Shown one piece after another: positions 1-7,766 of a stretch of DNA of 64,000 nt (position 1 is its first letter; every line of letters begins with the position of its first letter). The stretch spans positions 62,001 to 126,000 of the forward strand of contig JAQYWR010000005.1 of NCBI GenBank assembly GCA_029379225.1, read 5' to 3'. The notes beneath the pieces are model-generated. The model made no database searches, had not been told where the DNA came from, and saw only the letters and a list, made by a program, of their open reading frames with translations. Source of the DNA: Nostoc sp. S4. GTDB lineage: Bacteria > Cyanobacteriota > Cyanobacteriia > Cyanobacteriales > Nostocaceae. Position numbers and translations under genes: made by a program.

Positions 1-126
1 GTCAGCTTATTAACATCAGACTTAGAATTAAGAGCAAAAAGAATGTGGCTCACGAGTGACGACTAGCGCCTTTGAGTGATAATTTTCAAGACTGGTGAAG
101 CAATTTTAAAATTTTGGTTAAAAGCA

Positions 127-1140
127 ATGGAAGTTATTTTTAAGGTGATTCGACAGCAACAAAATTCCTCTCCTGTTGTGCAAACCTATATTGTGGAGGC
201 TCAACCAGGTAATACAATCTTGGATTGCCTCAATCATATTAAGTGGGAGCAAGATGGAACTTTGGCATTTCGTAAAAATTGCCGCAATACCATTTGTGGT
301 AGCTGTGCTATGCGAATTAATGGGCGTTCAGCTTTAGCTTGTAAGGAAAATGTTGGCAGCGAACTTGCTAGATTACAACAAATACCATCATCCGAAAGTA
401 AAGTAAATGCCATTGGTGAAATCACCATTGCTCCTCTGGGGAATATGCCCGTGATTAAAGATTTGGTTGTAGATATGAGTAGTTTCTGGAACAATCTAGA
501 AGCAGTTGCTCCTTATGTAAGTACGGCAGCTCGACAAGTACCAGAAAGAGAATTTTTGCAAACACCACAAGAGCGATCGCGCCTCGATAAAACTGGCAAC
601 TGTATTATGTGCGGTGCTTGTTACTCTGAGTGCAATGCTCGTGAAGTTAATTCAGATTTTGTTGGCCCTCATGCCCTTGCCAAAGCTTACCGCATGGTAG
701 CAGACTCACGAGATAGCGACACCGAAAATCGCTTAGCAAGTTACAACGAAGGTACTAAAGGTGTTTGGGGTTGTACGCGTTGTTTGTACTGCGATAGTGT
801 TTGTCCAATGGAAGTTGCACCGCTAGAACAAATCACCAAAATTAAACAAGAAATTCTCAGCGAAAAACAAGCCAGTGACACTCGCTCAATTCGCCACCGC
901 AAAGTATTAATCGATTTAGTCAAACAAGGTGGTTGGATCGATGAACGTCAATTTGGTTTACAAGTAGTCGGCAATTATTTTTGTGACCTCAAAGGACTAC
1001 TCAGCCTTGCACCCTTAGGATTGCGGATGCTATCTCGAGGAAAATTCCCCTTATCGTTTGAAGCTTCCGAGGGGACACAACAAGTGCGATCGCTTATTGA
1101 ATCTGTGCAACAACAAGAGGGAGTGGGGACTGGGGACTAG
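127..1140 (+). CDS. sdhB: Succinate dehydrogenase/fumarate reductase iron-sulfur subunit
   Basis: Electron-transfer subunit that passes electrons from the flavoprotein (SdhA) to quinone in the thylakoid or plasma membrane. A plant-type [2Fe-2S] motif CRNTICGSC (C52, C57, C60) is followed by C72, and two ferredoxin-like clusters CIMCGACYSEC and CTRCLYCDSVCP follow. The frame is open back to a GTG at 76, but the ATG at 127 (MEVIFKVIRQ) matches the usual family start; no clear ribosome binding site decides it. At 337 residues it has the long cyanobacterial form. No sdhA or membrane anchor is nearby. The last residues (GVGTGD) are encoded by a GGGGACT-type repeat that continues into the spacer, so the C-terminus looks eroded by a repeat. 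Confidence 0.93.
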   Translation: MEVIFKVIRQQQNSSPVVQTYIVEAQPGNTILDCLNHIKWEQDGTLAFRKNCRNTICGSCAMRINGRSALACKENVGSELARLQQIPSSESKVNAIGEITIAPLGNMPVIKDLVVDMSSFWNNLEAVAPYVSTAARQVPEREFLQTPQERSRLDKTGNCIMCGACYSECNAREVNSDFVGPHALAKAYRMVADSRDSDTENRLASYNEGTKGVWGCTRCLYCDSVCPMEVAPLEQITKIKQEILSEKQASDTRSIRHRKVLIDLVKQGGWIDERQFGLQVVGNYFCDLKGLLSLAPLGLRMLSRGKFPLSFEASEGTQQVRSLIESVQQQEGVGTGD

Positions 1141-1219
1141 GGATTGGAGATTGGGTACTAGGTATTGAAATTAAAAAATTCTTTCTCAGTCCCCAGTCAA
1201 CAGTTAACAGTCCCCATCT
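1141..1219. repeat. GGGGACT / AGTCCCC inverted intergenic repeat
   Basis: Short repeats of the GGGGACTGGGGACTAGGGATTGG kind are followed by their complement (CAGTCCCCAGTC, CAGTCCCC) between the convergent sdhB and TolB-like genes. The arms can form a long imperfect hairpin and may end transcription from both sides. The left arm begins inside sdhB. Confidence 0.6.
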
Positions 1220-1744
1220 CTAACGCGGTTCCTGGGGTATATTTAACGGTTGTCCATAACGGTCATATACTAAAATATCCCACTGCCCGTTATTACTCGA
1301 CTCAAAAGCAATCCGATTGCCATCAGCGCTAATTGTCGGGTTGCGGACTTCTGCTTGCAAGTTAGAAGTCAAATTCCGTGATTGACGTGTTTCTCGGTCG
1401 TAGAGAAAAATAGCCGATCGCCCTTGGCGACTACCTGCAAACACAATAAAGCGACCATCTTGGGAAACGCTAGGATGATTGGCGATCGTATCAAAAGAAT
1501 TTAAGCCTGGTAAATCAACTAAATCACGAGTTAGCGTATCAAACATATAAACATCTTGGCTACCCCGGCGGTCGGTAACAAAAACAATATATCTCCCAGA
1601 GATTTGGGGATCTAATTCCGAAGCCAAACTATTAAGACTGCGCCCCCCTGGATCGAACGGATAACTTAAAATCCGAGGGTAACCAAAACACCCAGTTAAT
1701 AAACTTAAGCATATAAATACAGGTATAAAAAAAATACGTTTCAT
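1220..1744 (-). CDS. TolB-like beta-propeller lipoprotein (PD40 repeats)
   Basis: Predicted outer-surface or periplasmic lipoprotein. The N-terminus (MKRIFFIPVFICLSLLTGC) is a lipoprotein signal with lipobox LLTG-C. It is followed by three or so WD40-like PD40 strands of the TolB type: SGRYIVFVTDRRGSQDVYMFD, SQDGRFIVFAGSRQGRSAIFLYD and SADGNRIAFESSNNGQWDILVYD. The frame could also start four codons upstream at the ATG at 1756. The protein is a fragment of a propeller (about 175 residues, TolB has about 430), so it may assemble with its paralogue next door. No enzymatic motif is seen. Function unknown; structural or cargo-binding role inferred. Confidence 0.75.
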   Translation of the reverse strand: MKRIFFIPVFICLSLLTGCFGYPRILSYPFDPGGRSLNSLASELDPQISGRYIVFVTDRRGSQDVYMFDTLTRDLVDLPGLNSFDTIANHPSVSQDGRFIVFAGSRQGRSAIFLYDRETRQSRNLTSNLQAEVRNPTISADGNRIAFESSNNGQWDILVYDRYGQPLNIPQEPR

Positions 1745-1806
1745 AATAATTGTCATTAGTCATTTGTCAAGAGTTTTATAACTCCTAACTCCCCACTCCC
1801 CATCCC

Positions 1807-2367
1807 CTACTGAGACGATCCTACAGTTGCACCATTGGGAATATCTAACTCTACATTCGGTCCCCGGTCTAGGACTTCAATATCCCACTGACCGCGGCTA
1901 GCGCTTTCAAAGACAACATAACGTCCATCTGGGCTGATATTGGGTTTTCTCACCCAACCACGATAGATTGGGGTGAGGATTTGCGACTGTTGAGTGGCGC
2001 GATCGTAAAGTGCTGCTACTGGTCTACCTTGGTCGCTAGTAATATAAGCAATGTAACGTCCGGTATAACTTAGACTAGGACTTTCAGCAATGGTTTCCTG
2101 TCGGTTTATGCCTGGTATGGGAATAAATAGTTGTCTCTCCAAATCGTACACTAGTAGCTGCTGATTACCATTACGATTAGATACAAACGCTAAAAAGTGC
2201 CCATTTCCACTCAAAGCAGGTTGCTCCTCCGTGTAGCGACTGTTGAGGGAAGTAGGCCCAATAAGAATATCGTTAGAACCACAAGATACAAGCAAACTTG
2301 TAAAACCAAAAACCAGGCTCCAATGAATTGGTCTTTGGAGCCAGAATCTAGGCGTAAATTTTTTCAC
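1807..2367 (-). CDS. TolB-like beta-propeller lipoprotein, paralogue of the downstream gene
   Basis: Same architecture as the gene at 1220-1744: a signal with lipobox LLVS-C, then PD40 strands (GNGHFLAFVSNRNGNQQLLVYD, YTGRYIAYITSDQGRPVAALYD, SPDGRYVVFESASRGQWDIEVLD). The start is GTG at 2367, preceded by a weak AGGTG-like stretch; no ATG is near. The two genes lie 62 bp apart on the same strand and are clearly tandem duplicates. Together they supply six propeller strands, which would suit a shared or homologous partner role. Not TolB itself: the TolB N-terminal domain is absent and no tolA or pal gene is near. Confidence 0.75.
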   Translation of the reverse strand: MKKFTPRFWLQRPIHWSLVFGFTSLLVSCGSNDILIGPTSLNSRYTEEQPALSGNGHFLAFVSNRNGNQQLLVYDLERQLFIPIPGINRQETIAESPSLSYTGRYIAYITSDQGRPVAALYDRATQQSQILTPIYRGWVRKPNISPDGRYVVFESASRGQWDIEVLDRGPNVELDIPNGATVGSSQ

Positions 2368-2414
2368 CTCAAGTGTTTTTTGTTGCCTCCAAATCTATCT
2401 CCACACCAGCTATT

Positions 2415-3335
2415 TTAAACATCCTCATCAAAATCCGTTGAATTATCTGGCCCTTCACTTGGCTTTTCAATTGGATTGTATGGTACATACTCAGTTGGAA
2501 TTGCGTCATCATCTTCGCGAGGTCTTCGAGAAGCCGAGTCAGTGGGTGGACGACGCCTTCTTGGTCTGGCAGTAACATCATCTTCGCGGCTTTCTGGTCG
2601 CGCAGGCCCGTTACTGGTGCGGCGAGACGGTTTTCTCAATTCTCCACCCGAACTGTCCCAATCATCAACTTCCCTGGATGAAGAACCCCAATTTTCGTCT
2701 TCAAAACTTTCAGAAGGACGACTCACTGGACGCCCCGAACTACGTCGTCGCGTTCTATCTGCTGGATTCTGCCTTTCATTATTATTGCTGTTACGGCGTT
2801 CTGAACGACGGGGGGGTTGATCCTCGTAGTAGTCATCACGAGTTGAAATCTCATCCCTGCTACCGCGAATCCGGGGACGCACGGGGCGTTCTTCCTCGTC
2901 TTCATAAGGGAGTGGCTCTAAGTCTAGATCCATCTCAGCTTGATACTTTTTGCGATTGCGGTTGTAGGAATAATTTCCGCTTACCTCTCGCTCATCATCC
3001 ACAATCGGAGTGTTACGCTTAGCTTGCTGGGTAGCTATACTCCGCAGACGAATACTTTCAACGGCAAAAAACACAGTTGTGCCGACTAAAAGTAATTGAC
3101 CAAATTGTAGAATCGGGTCTAGTCGCCATCCTTGGAAGATGAGAATGAAGCCGCACAGCAAACCCACTGCTGCAAAAAAGATATCTTGATCTCGTGACAG
3201 TTCCGGGCGTACAGTGCGGAGAAAATACAGTGCTGCCCCAGCCACAGCCAAGAAAATTCCTAGAATACTGGCTGAGTTCGCCCCAAAATTTACCTGAGCC
3301 AGAACACTGGCTGAGTTCAGCCCAAAATTTATCAT
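2415..3335 (-). CDS. ycf66: Ycf66 family membrane protein with acidic/arginine-rich tail
   Basis: Conserved in cyanobacteria and some plastids; function unknown. Two membrane segments sit at the N-terminus (around residues 24-42 and 54-72, then 80-95), after which comes a long hydrophilic tail rich in Arg, Asp, Glu and Ser (from about residue 110 to 306) that looks disordered. The N-terminus is duplicated: NFGLNSASVLAQV is followed by NFGANSASILGIF, encoded by a direct repeat of about 40 bp at 3260-3335. Only the second copy corresponds to the usual family N-terminus. The second copy is preceded by GTA, not a start codon, so translation must begin at the ATG at 3335 and include the extra copy. 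Confidence 0.85.
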   Translation of the reverse strand: MINFGLNSASVLAQVNFGANSASILGIFLAVAGAALYFLRTVRPELSRDQDIFFAAVGLLCGFILIFQGWRLDPILQFGQLLLVGTTVFFAVESIRLRSIATQQAKRNTPIVDDEREVSGNYSYNRNRKKYQAEMDLDLEPLPYEDEEERPVRPRIRGSRDEISTRDDYYEDQPPRRSERRNSNNNERQNPADRTRRRSSGRPVSRPSESFEDENWGSSSREVDDWDSSGGELRKPSRRTSNGPARPESREDDVTARPRRRRPPTDSASRRPREDDDAIPTEYVPYNPIEKPSEGPDNSTDFDEDV

Positions 3336-3554
3336 TGCTGTTTTCCCAATATCAAATCTATGTTAGCGAGTCACAATTAAAATCACTACTCTAATTAGTC
3401 ATCATATTATTGAAGCTTCAAAGCCTCTAACAAAGAAGCTCTGAAGCTGTTAGCCGAAAAAGAAAAAACATGTTTTTCTCAGCTACAAATGCCCGCGCGC
3501 CAAAAACTGCTGCTTTTGGTGCAATTATTTAAGTAGATAGCTGAGAAACAATCG

Positions 3555-3583
3555 CTTAGAAGAGTCGAATAGACTCTTCTAAG
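3555..3583 (-). terminator. Hairpin directly after psbX
   Basis: A perfect 12-bp stem (CTTAGAAGAGTC / GACTCTTCTAAG) with a 5-nt loop starts two bases after the psbX stop codon. The following minus-strand bases hold a short TTGTTT run. It probably ends the single-gene psbX transcript. Confidence 0.7.
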
Positions 3584-3585
3584 CA

Positions 3586-3705
3586 TTATGAGCGCTGAAT
3601 TTTATCTTTTTGGCTAATGAAAATCAGAGCTCCTGTTACAGGAATCACAACAATTACAGCACCCCAAAACAGACTCCAAAGAAAATTTGCTAAAGCAGGC
3701 GTCAT
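3586..3705 (-). CDS. psbX: Photosystem II protein PsbX
   Basis: A 39-residue one-helix subunit at the periphery of photosystem II near cytochrome b559. It reads [15 protein letters not shown] followed by a hydrophobic helix and ends in [10 protein letters not shown], which matches the cyanobacterial PsbX signature ([12 protein letters not shown] at the start, ISQKDKI near the end). The gene is too short for ordinary ORF lists. The start ATG is at 3705, and a 12-bp terminator hairpin follows the stop at once. It lies between ycf66 and the yggT-like gene, transcribed away from the latter. Confidence 0.93.
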   Translation of the reverse strand: MTPALANFLWSLFWGAVIVVIPVTGALIFISQKDKIQRS

Positions 3706-3945
3706 ACTTCTCAACCTTTTTTTACACACTTCATCCTAATTTTAATGGTGTAGTACTTTCTTGAGAAGCCTCTAGTCGGGAACTGCAAAACTTGATAATT
3801 GCTCTTTCTCAAGTGCTGCTTAGTAAATTCAGTGCCCAGTTCCTCTCTATTGAAATAAAATTGTAATGAGAGTGCTTTACAAAGCTTCAAATTTTTTAGC
3901 GATCGCCCAAGTGTTTTATTTATTTACAGATAGCTGCTTAAACCG

Positions 3946-4239
3946 ATGACTGGTGTTGACCTGACTGCTTGGATTCTTGGCCCAGTGTTAGGGCTGATGA
4001 CATTTTTATTTATATTTCGCATTATTCTCACTTGGTATCCCCAAGTAGATCTGAATCGTTTACCCTTTAATTTAATAGCTTGGCCTACTGAACCATTTTT
4101 AATTCCTTTACGAAAACTCGTCCCGCCCATCGGCGGCGTAGACATTACCCCCATCATTTGGGTTGGTATTTTTAGCCTGGTACGAGAAATTCTCTTAGGC
4201 CAGCAAGGATTACTTACCATGCTGGCTCATGTGAGTTAG
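3946..4239 (+). CDS. YggT/Ycf19 family membrane protein
   Basis: Small integral membrane protein of the YggT family (plastid Ycf19/YLMG), linked in cyanobacteria and chloroplasts to nucleoid distribution and membrane protein complex assembly. Two hydrophobic segments (residues about 8-28 and 68-90) flank the conserved motif LTWYPQVDLNRLPFNLIAWPTEPFLIPLRKLVPP, given here only as its span, residues 29-62. Length 97 is normal. It is a single gene, convergent with accC. Confidence 0.88.
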   Translation: MTGVDLTAWILGPVLGLMTFLFIFRIILTWYPQVDLNRLPFNLIAWPTEPFLIPLRKLVPPIGGVDITPIIWVGIFSLVREILLGQQGLLTMLAHVS

Positions 4240-4249
4240 ATGTAGGGCA

Positions 4250-4350
4250 AACAGGGAGTGTAGGAGGTGTTGGAGGTATGGGAGGATGGGGAAGAAATCT
4301 TGCCCCCCTCTCTCCTTACACTCCCCACACTTCCCACACTCCCCATCTTC
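4250..4350. repeat. GGAGTG-rich imperfect inverted repeat between convergent genes
   Basis: A purine-rich arm (GGGAGTGTAGGAGG... GGGGAAG) is followed by its pyrimidine-rich complement (CCTTACACTCCCCACAC... CCCCATCTTCCC). This is a common Nostoc-type intergenic repeat that can fold into a long hairpin; it may serve as a shared terminator for the yggT-like gene and accC. Confidence 0.6.
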
Positions 4351-4358
4351 CCACTTCC

Positions 4359-5702
4359 CTACCCGTTCATCTCTTGCACAAAATTTGTATAGATATTACC
4401 CTGCAAAAACTGTGGAGTTTCCATAATTTTTTGGTGAAATCCGATAGTGGTCGGTAATCCCGTAATTGCACATTCCCGTAGTGCGCGTTTCATGCGGTTA
4501 ATAGCAGTAGGGCGATCCGCTCCCCAAACAATTAACTTGCCAATTAAGGAATCGTAATAAGGGGGAATTTGGTAATCTGTGTAAACGTGGGAATCAATGC
4601 GAACACCCGGGCCTCCAGGGGGAAGATAGCCGCTGATCCGTCCGGGAGATGGGCGGAAATCGCGATCGGGATCTTCAGCGTTAATCCGGCATTCAATCGC
4701 ATGACCCCGTAAAACTACCTGGTCTTGGGTAAGCTTGAGTCTTTCCCCTTGGGCAATCTGGATTTGTTCGACAACCAAGTCTACTCCAGTAATCATCTCT
4801 GTTACAGGATGTTCCACTTGAATCCGGGTATTCATTTCCATAAAGTAGAATTTACCGGATCTATCCAAGAGAAACTCAATAGTTCCTGCCCCAGTGTAGT
4901 TGATGAATTGGGCAGCTTTGACAGCAGCTTGTCCCATTTTCTCGCGCAGGTCTGAGTCAAGAGCGGGACTGGGAGCTTCTTCTAGAAGCTTTTGGTTTCG
5001 GCGCTGAATTGAGCAATCTCGTTCGCCTAAGTGAATAACATTACCGTAGTTATCTGCCAAAACTTGAAATTCAATGTGCCGAGGACGTTCAATAAATTTT
5101 TCTATGTAAACGCCAGAATTACCAAAAGCTGCTCCTGCTTCCCCTTGGGCTGCGAGGAAAAGTTTGACAAATTCGTCTTCAGAACGCACCAAGCGCATAC
5201 CTCGTCCACCACCACCTGCTGTGGCTTTAATCATCACTGGATAGCCGATATCTTTAGCGAATTGTAATCCTTCTTGCTCGGATTCTACCAACCCATTACT
5301 ACCTGGTACTGTCGGAACTCCAGCTTTTTGCATGGTTTCTTTGGCAGTGGATTTATCCCCCATCAACCTGATAGCTTCTGGAGTTGGTCCAATAAAGGCA
5401 ATATCATGGGCAGCACAGATTTCTGCAAATTTAGCATTTTCTGCCAAAAACCCATAACCTGGATGAATGGCAGTCGCATTACGAGTCAATGCAGCAGCAA
5501 TGATATTGGGAATATTCAAGTAACTTTTGCTGCTAGCAGGTTCGCCAATGCAAACTGCTTCATCAGCAAGTTGAACGTGGAGAGCATTACGGTCAACACT
5601 GGAGTGAACCGCAACTGTCGCAATTCCCATTTCTTCACAGGCGCGGAGAATGCGAAGCGCGATTTCTCCCCGATTGGCAATTAATATTTTGTCAAACTTC
5701 AT
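4359..5702 (-). CDS. accC: Biotin carboxylase subunit of acetyl-CoA carboxylase
   Basis: ATP-dependent carboxylation of biotin on AccB, the first step of fatty acid synthesis in the cytosol. The N-terminus [20 protein letters not shown] is diagnostic, followed by the ATP-grasp glycine loop [12 protein letters not shown] (about residues 158-170), the catalytic stretch [14 protein letters not shown] (about 288-301) and the C-terminal domain. At 447 residues it is full length. The start is the ATG at 5702. As usual in cyanobacteria it stands alone, away from accB, accA and accD. Confidence 0.97.
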   Translation of the reverse strand: MKFDKILIANRGEIALRILRACEEMGIATVAVHSSVDRNALHVQLADEAVCIGEPASSKSYLNIPNIIAAALTRNATAIHPGYGFLAENAKFAEICAAHDIAFIGPTPEAIRLMGDKSTAKETMQKAGVPTVPGSNGLVESEQEGLQFAKDIGYPVMIKATAGGGGRGMRLVRSEDEFVKLFLAAQGEAGAAFGNSGVYIEKFIERPRHIEFQVLADNYGNVIHLGERDCSIQRRNQKLLEEAPSPALDSDLREKMGQAAVKAAQFINYTGAGTIEFLLDRSGKFYFMEMNTRIQVEHPVTEMITGVDLVVEQIQIAQGERLKLTQDQVVLRGHAIECRINAEDPDRDFRPSPGRISGYLPPGGPGVRIDSHVYTDYQIPPYYDSLIGKLIVWGADRPTAINRMKRALRECAITGLPTTIGFHQKIMETPQFLQGNIYTNFVQEMNG

Positions 5703-6137
5703 TTTGGAGTTTCGATATTAGTACCAGTAGATTGACATTTTCTCCCATCTGATTTGTAACAACGCTTTGGCGTTATTTCAAATTATGACAGGAGATTCCC
5801 AACCTTCATCTTCACCAAAGTCAAGAATTGGGCTTGCTGCCTCTACGGGTCTTAACTAGATTAACAACATTACTGTTGCCAATCTTGCTAGTATCCCGAA
5901 TTGCTTTTCTACTCAAAAGGTATGCCGTTTGAGCGACAGCTTTTGTGCTTGACCGTGCTTCTTACAGTAGCTTTACCCTTTTTAATATCACTTGTGCATC
6001 TGCGACATTTCTGTCAGTCTGATACCGCCTTGAGGAAATTTATCAAACCTTTTACTGAAATTTTTCCGAACTGGAACTGAGAACTCACCTTACTATAATT
6101 ATTTTCTTATGCTATAGTCTATGCTTAGACAACCTAC
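5703..6137. other. Intergenic region with a short gene-like remnant
   Basis: No complete gene is visible. On the minus strand 5821-5961 is open without an ATG and translates to a basic, coding-like stretch (containing KAIRDTSKIGNSNVVNLVKT) that ends at TGA; a TAA lies just upstream. It may be a gene remnant or chance. The rest holds the promoter regions of accC and of the tRNA. Confidence 0.35.
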
Positions 6138-6218
6138 GCGGATGTGGCGGAATTGGTATACGCGCACGCTTGAGGTGCGTGTGGCTTTGCCTTGCGAGTT
6201 CGAGTCTCGCCATCCGCA
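6138..6218 (+). tRNA. trnL: tRNA-Leu (anticodon GAG)
   Basis: An 81-nt gene with a class II variable arm. The acceptor stem GCGGATG pairs with CATCCGC, and the discriminator is A at 6218. The anticodon stem CACGC/GCGTG closes a loop with GAG at 6172-6174, so the tRNA reads CUC and CUU leucine codons. The T arm contains GTTCGAGTC. CCA is not encoded. A T-run follows at once and may end transcription. Confidence 0.95.
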
Positions 6219-6236
6219 TTTTTTGTTTATTTAATC

Positions 6237-6424
6237 AAGGGTCAACAGTCAAAGGGCAGAACGCCTGAGATGGTTGACCCTTAAATCTAGCTAGAGGGTC
6301 ATTAGTCATCAGTCATTGGTTGAAGGACAAAGCACAAAATATCTTGCCAGATTAGAGGCTTCGCGGCTTGTCTAGGCATCAAAAATTTGTAACAGAGGAC
6401 AAATGACCAATGACTAATGACTCT
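6237..6424. repeat. Nested inverted repeats downstream of tRNA-Leu
   Basis: Two palindromes are seen. AAGGGTCAAC at 6237-6246 pairs with GTTGACCCTT at 6273-6282. A heptamer-type arm GTCATTAGTCATCAGTCATT starting at 6298 pairs imperfectly with AATGACCAATGACTAATGAC ending at 6421. These are repeats of the type seen at many other gaps in this window. Confidence 0.65.
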
Positions 6425-6472
6425 ACAGTTTTTTATGCTTTTATAGAGATAGGTGAAGTTTTGTAAAAAACA

Positions 6473-7126
6473 TTGACTATTACTTTTACGCCAACGAACA
6501 ACTTAACACTGCCACCGGCTTGGCATCGCCTGACTCCAATTTGGCAAGGAGGAGAGGAAGTAATTCAACGAAGTTTGCCTCACACTCAGCTTGCGCCAGC
6601 TTGGCAATTACTACTTCTAGGGGACGGTTCGCCAACACGTCACTTAGAATTGCTCACAGGTGAGCCAACAGAGGTGGATGTCATTGATATGTCATTAATT
6701 GGCATGGACTTGGATCGTGCCCCAGACTTAATAGAAGCTGTACCAGGACCGCGACTACGGCGACAAGTGTGGCTGCGTACCGCTTCCGGTCAGCGATTAG
6801 CGTATGCCACTTCGTGGTGGGAAGCCAGCCATGTAGATGAGTATTTGCAAAATCGCTCATTACCAATTTGGGCAAGTTTAGCTCGTCTCCGCACAGAGTT
6901 GTATAGAGATGTGCGAGGAATTTATTATGGTTATTCTTCGGCGCTACAGTCGGGTTTTAATATAACCGGGCCTTTTTGGGGTCGCCACTACTTGTTTTGG
7001 CATCATGGACAGCCACTTACCTTGATTTATGAAGTTTTTTCGCCTTATTTAACTAAATATTTAGGCCCTATGCAGCTGAGTGCTGTGAATGCTCAGGCGA
7101 ATATTCAAGTCAGGACTGAGGCATAG
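6473..7126 (+). CDS. Chorismate lyase-like protein (DUF98 family)
   Basis: Predicted to remove pyruvate from chorismate to give 4-hydroxybenzoate, the ring precursor of plastoquinone; this is the cyanobacterial counterpart of UbiC. Family features visible are the LLLLGDGSPTRHLELLTGE stretch near residues 46-65, RRQVWLRT, and the conserved GPFWGRHYLFWHHGQPLTLIYEVF span near 167-190. Length 217 is typical. The only plausible start is TTG at 6473, since no in-frame ATG or GTG lies upstream before a stop. Single gene. The reaction is inferred from the family. Confidence 0.85.
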   Translation: MTITFTPTNNLTLPPAWHRLTPIWQGGEEVIQRSLPHTQLAPAWQLLLLGDGSPTRHLELLTGEPTEVDVIDMSLIGMDLDRAPDLIEAVPGPRLRRQVWLRTASGQRLAYATSWWEASHVDEYLQNRSLPIWASLARLRTELYRDVRGIYYGYSSALQSGFNITGPFWGRHYLFWHHGQPLTLIYEVFSPYLTKYLGPMQLSAVNAQANIQVRTEA

Positions 7127-7766
7127 TCACGAAAAAGCAAGGATTTGGGTAGGTATAGCAGAAATGCAAAATTTTGTGTCTCTACTAAATATTACTAATT
7201 AAAAGATTATTTAACTAGAAAAGCCAAATTAAATCTTAATTATTTAATTTTTGATGAAAAAATAGCAGTTGCTTGTCAGCAAAAATAACAACTGTTTTGG
7301 CTCAAAATGATACAAATTATTAAAGGCTATAATTCAACAACATATCTGGGTTACTAAGTAGGTAAACATACCCAATCCTAGATCCGGAATTATTCTAGGT
7401 TATATAGAGTCAACACAATATATACCACTTCTGTAAATATAAGGTAGTGTAGACTAATGACTTGCAGCTTTGTCAACTTAGTTATATCCTCAAAGTGCTT
7501 GAAATAACGGATTGAAGCATCGAAGACTTTTTTTGTAGGCATCTGTTCAAAGGAAGTGTCCTGCGAAATTCAACAAAGCGTGCTAAAAAAGGTAACTAAC
7601 CACTAAAACACCGCTTTTGAAACAGTAGAAAAATTAATTACGGCATTATCATCAATGTCTAGGGTGGAGAAATTTATCCACTTAGCTGCCCTAAAGAAGA
7701 AACTTTTTGGTTGGCTGAACCAATCAAGCAAGTAATGAGTTTGCAAGTATGAGGTATTAGGTTTCA
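7127..7766. other. AT-rich 640-bp intergenic region
   Basis: No recognised gene. A 26-codon frame starting ATG at 7655 and ending TAA at 7733-7735 (begins MSRVEKFIHLAALKKK) sits 31 bp ahead of the next gene; its basic, amphipathic reading could be a leader peptide or chance. The remainder looks non-coding and should hold the promoter of the downstream DUF3352 gene. Confidence 0.4.
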
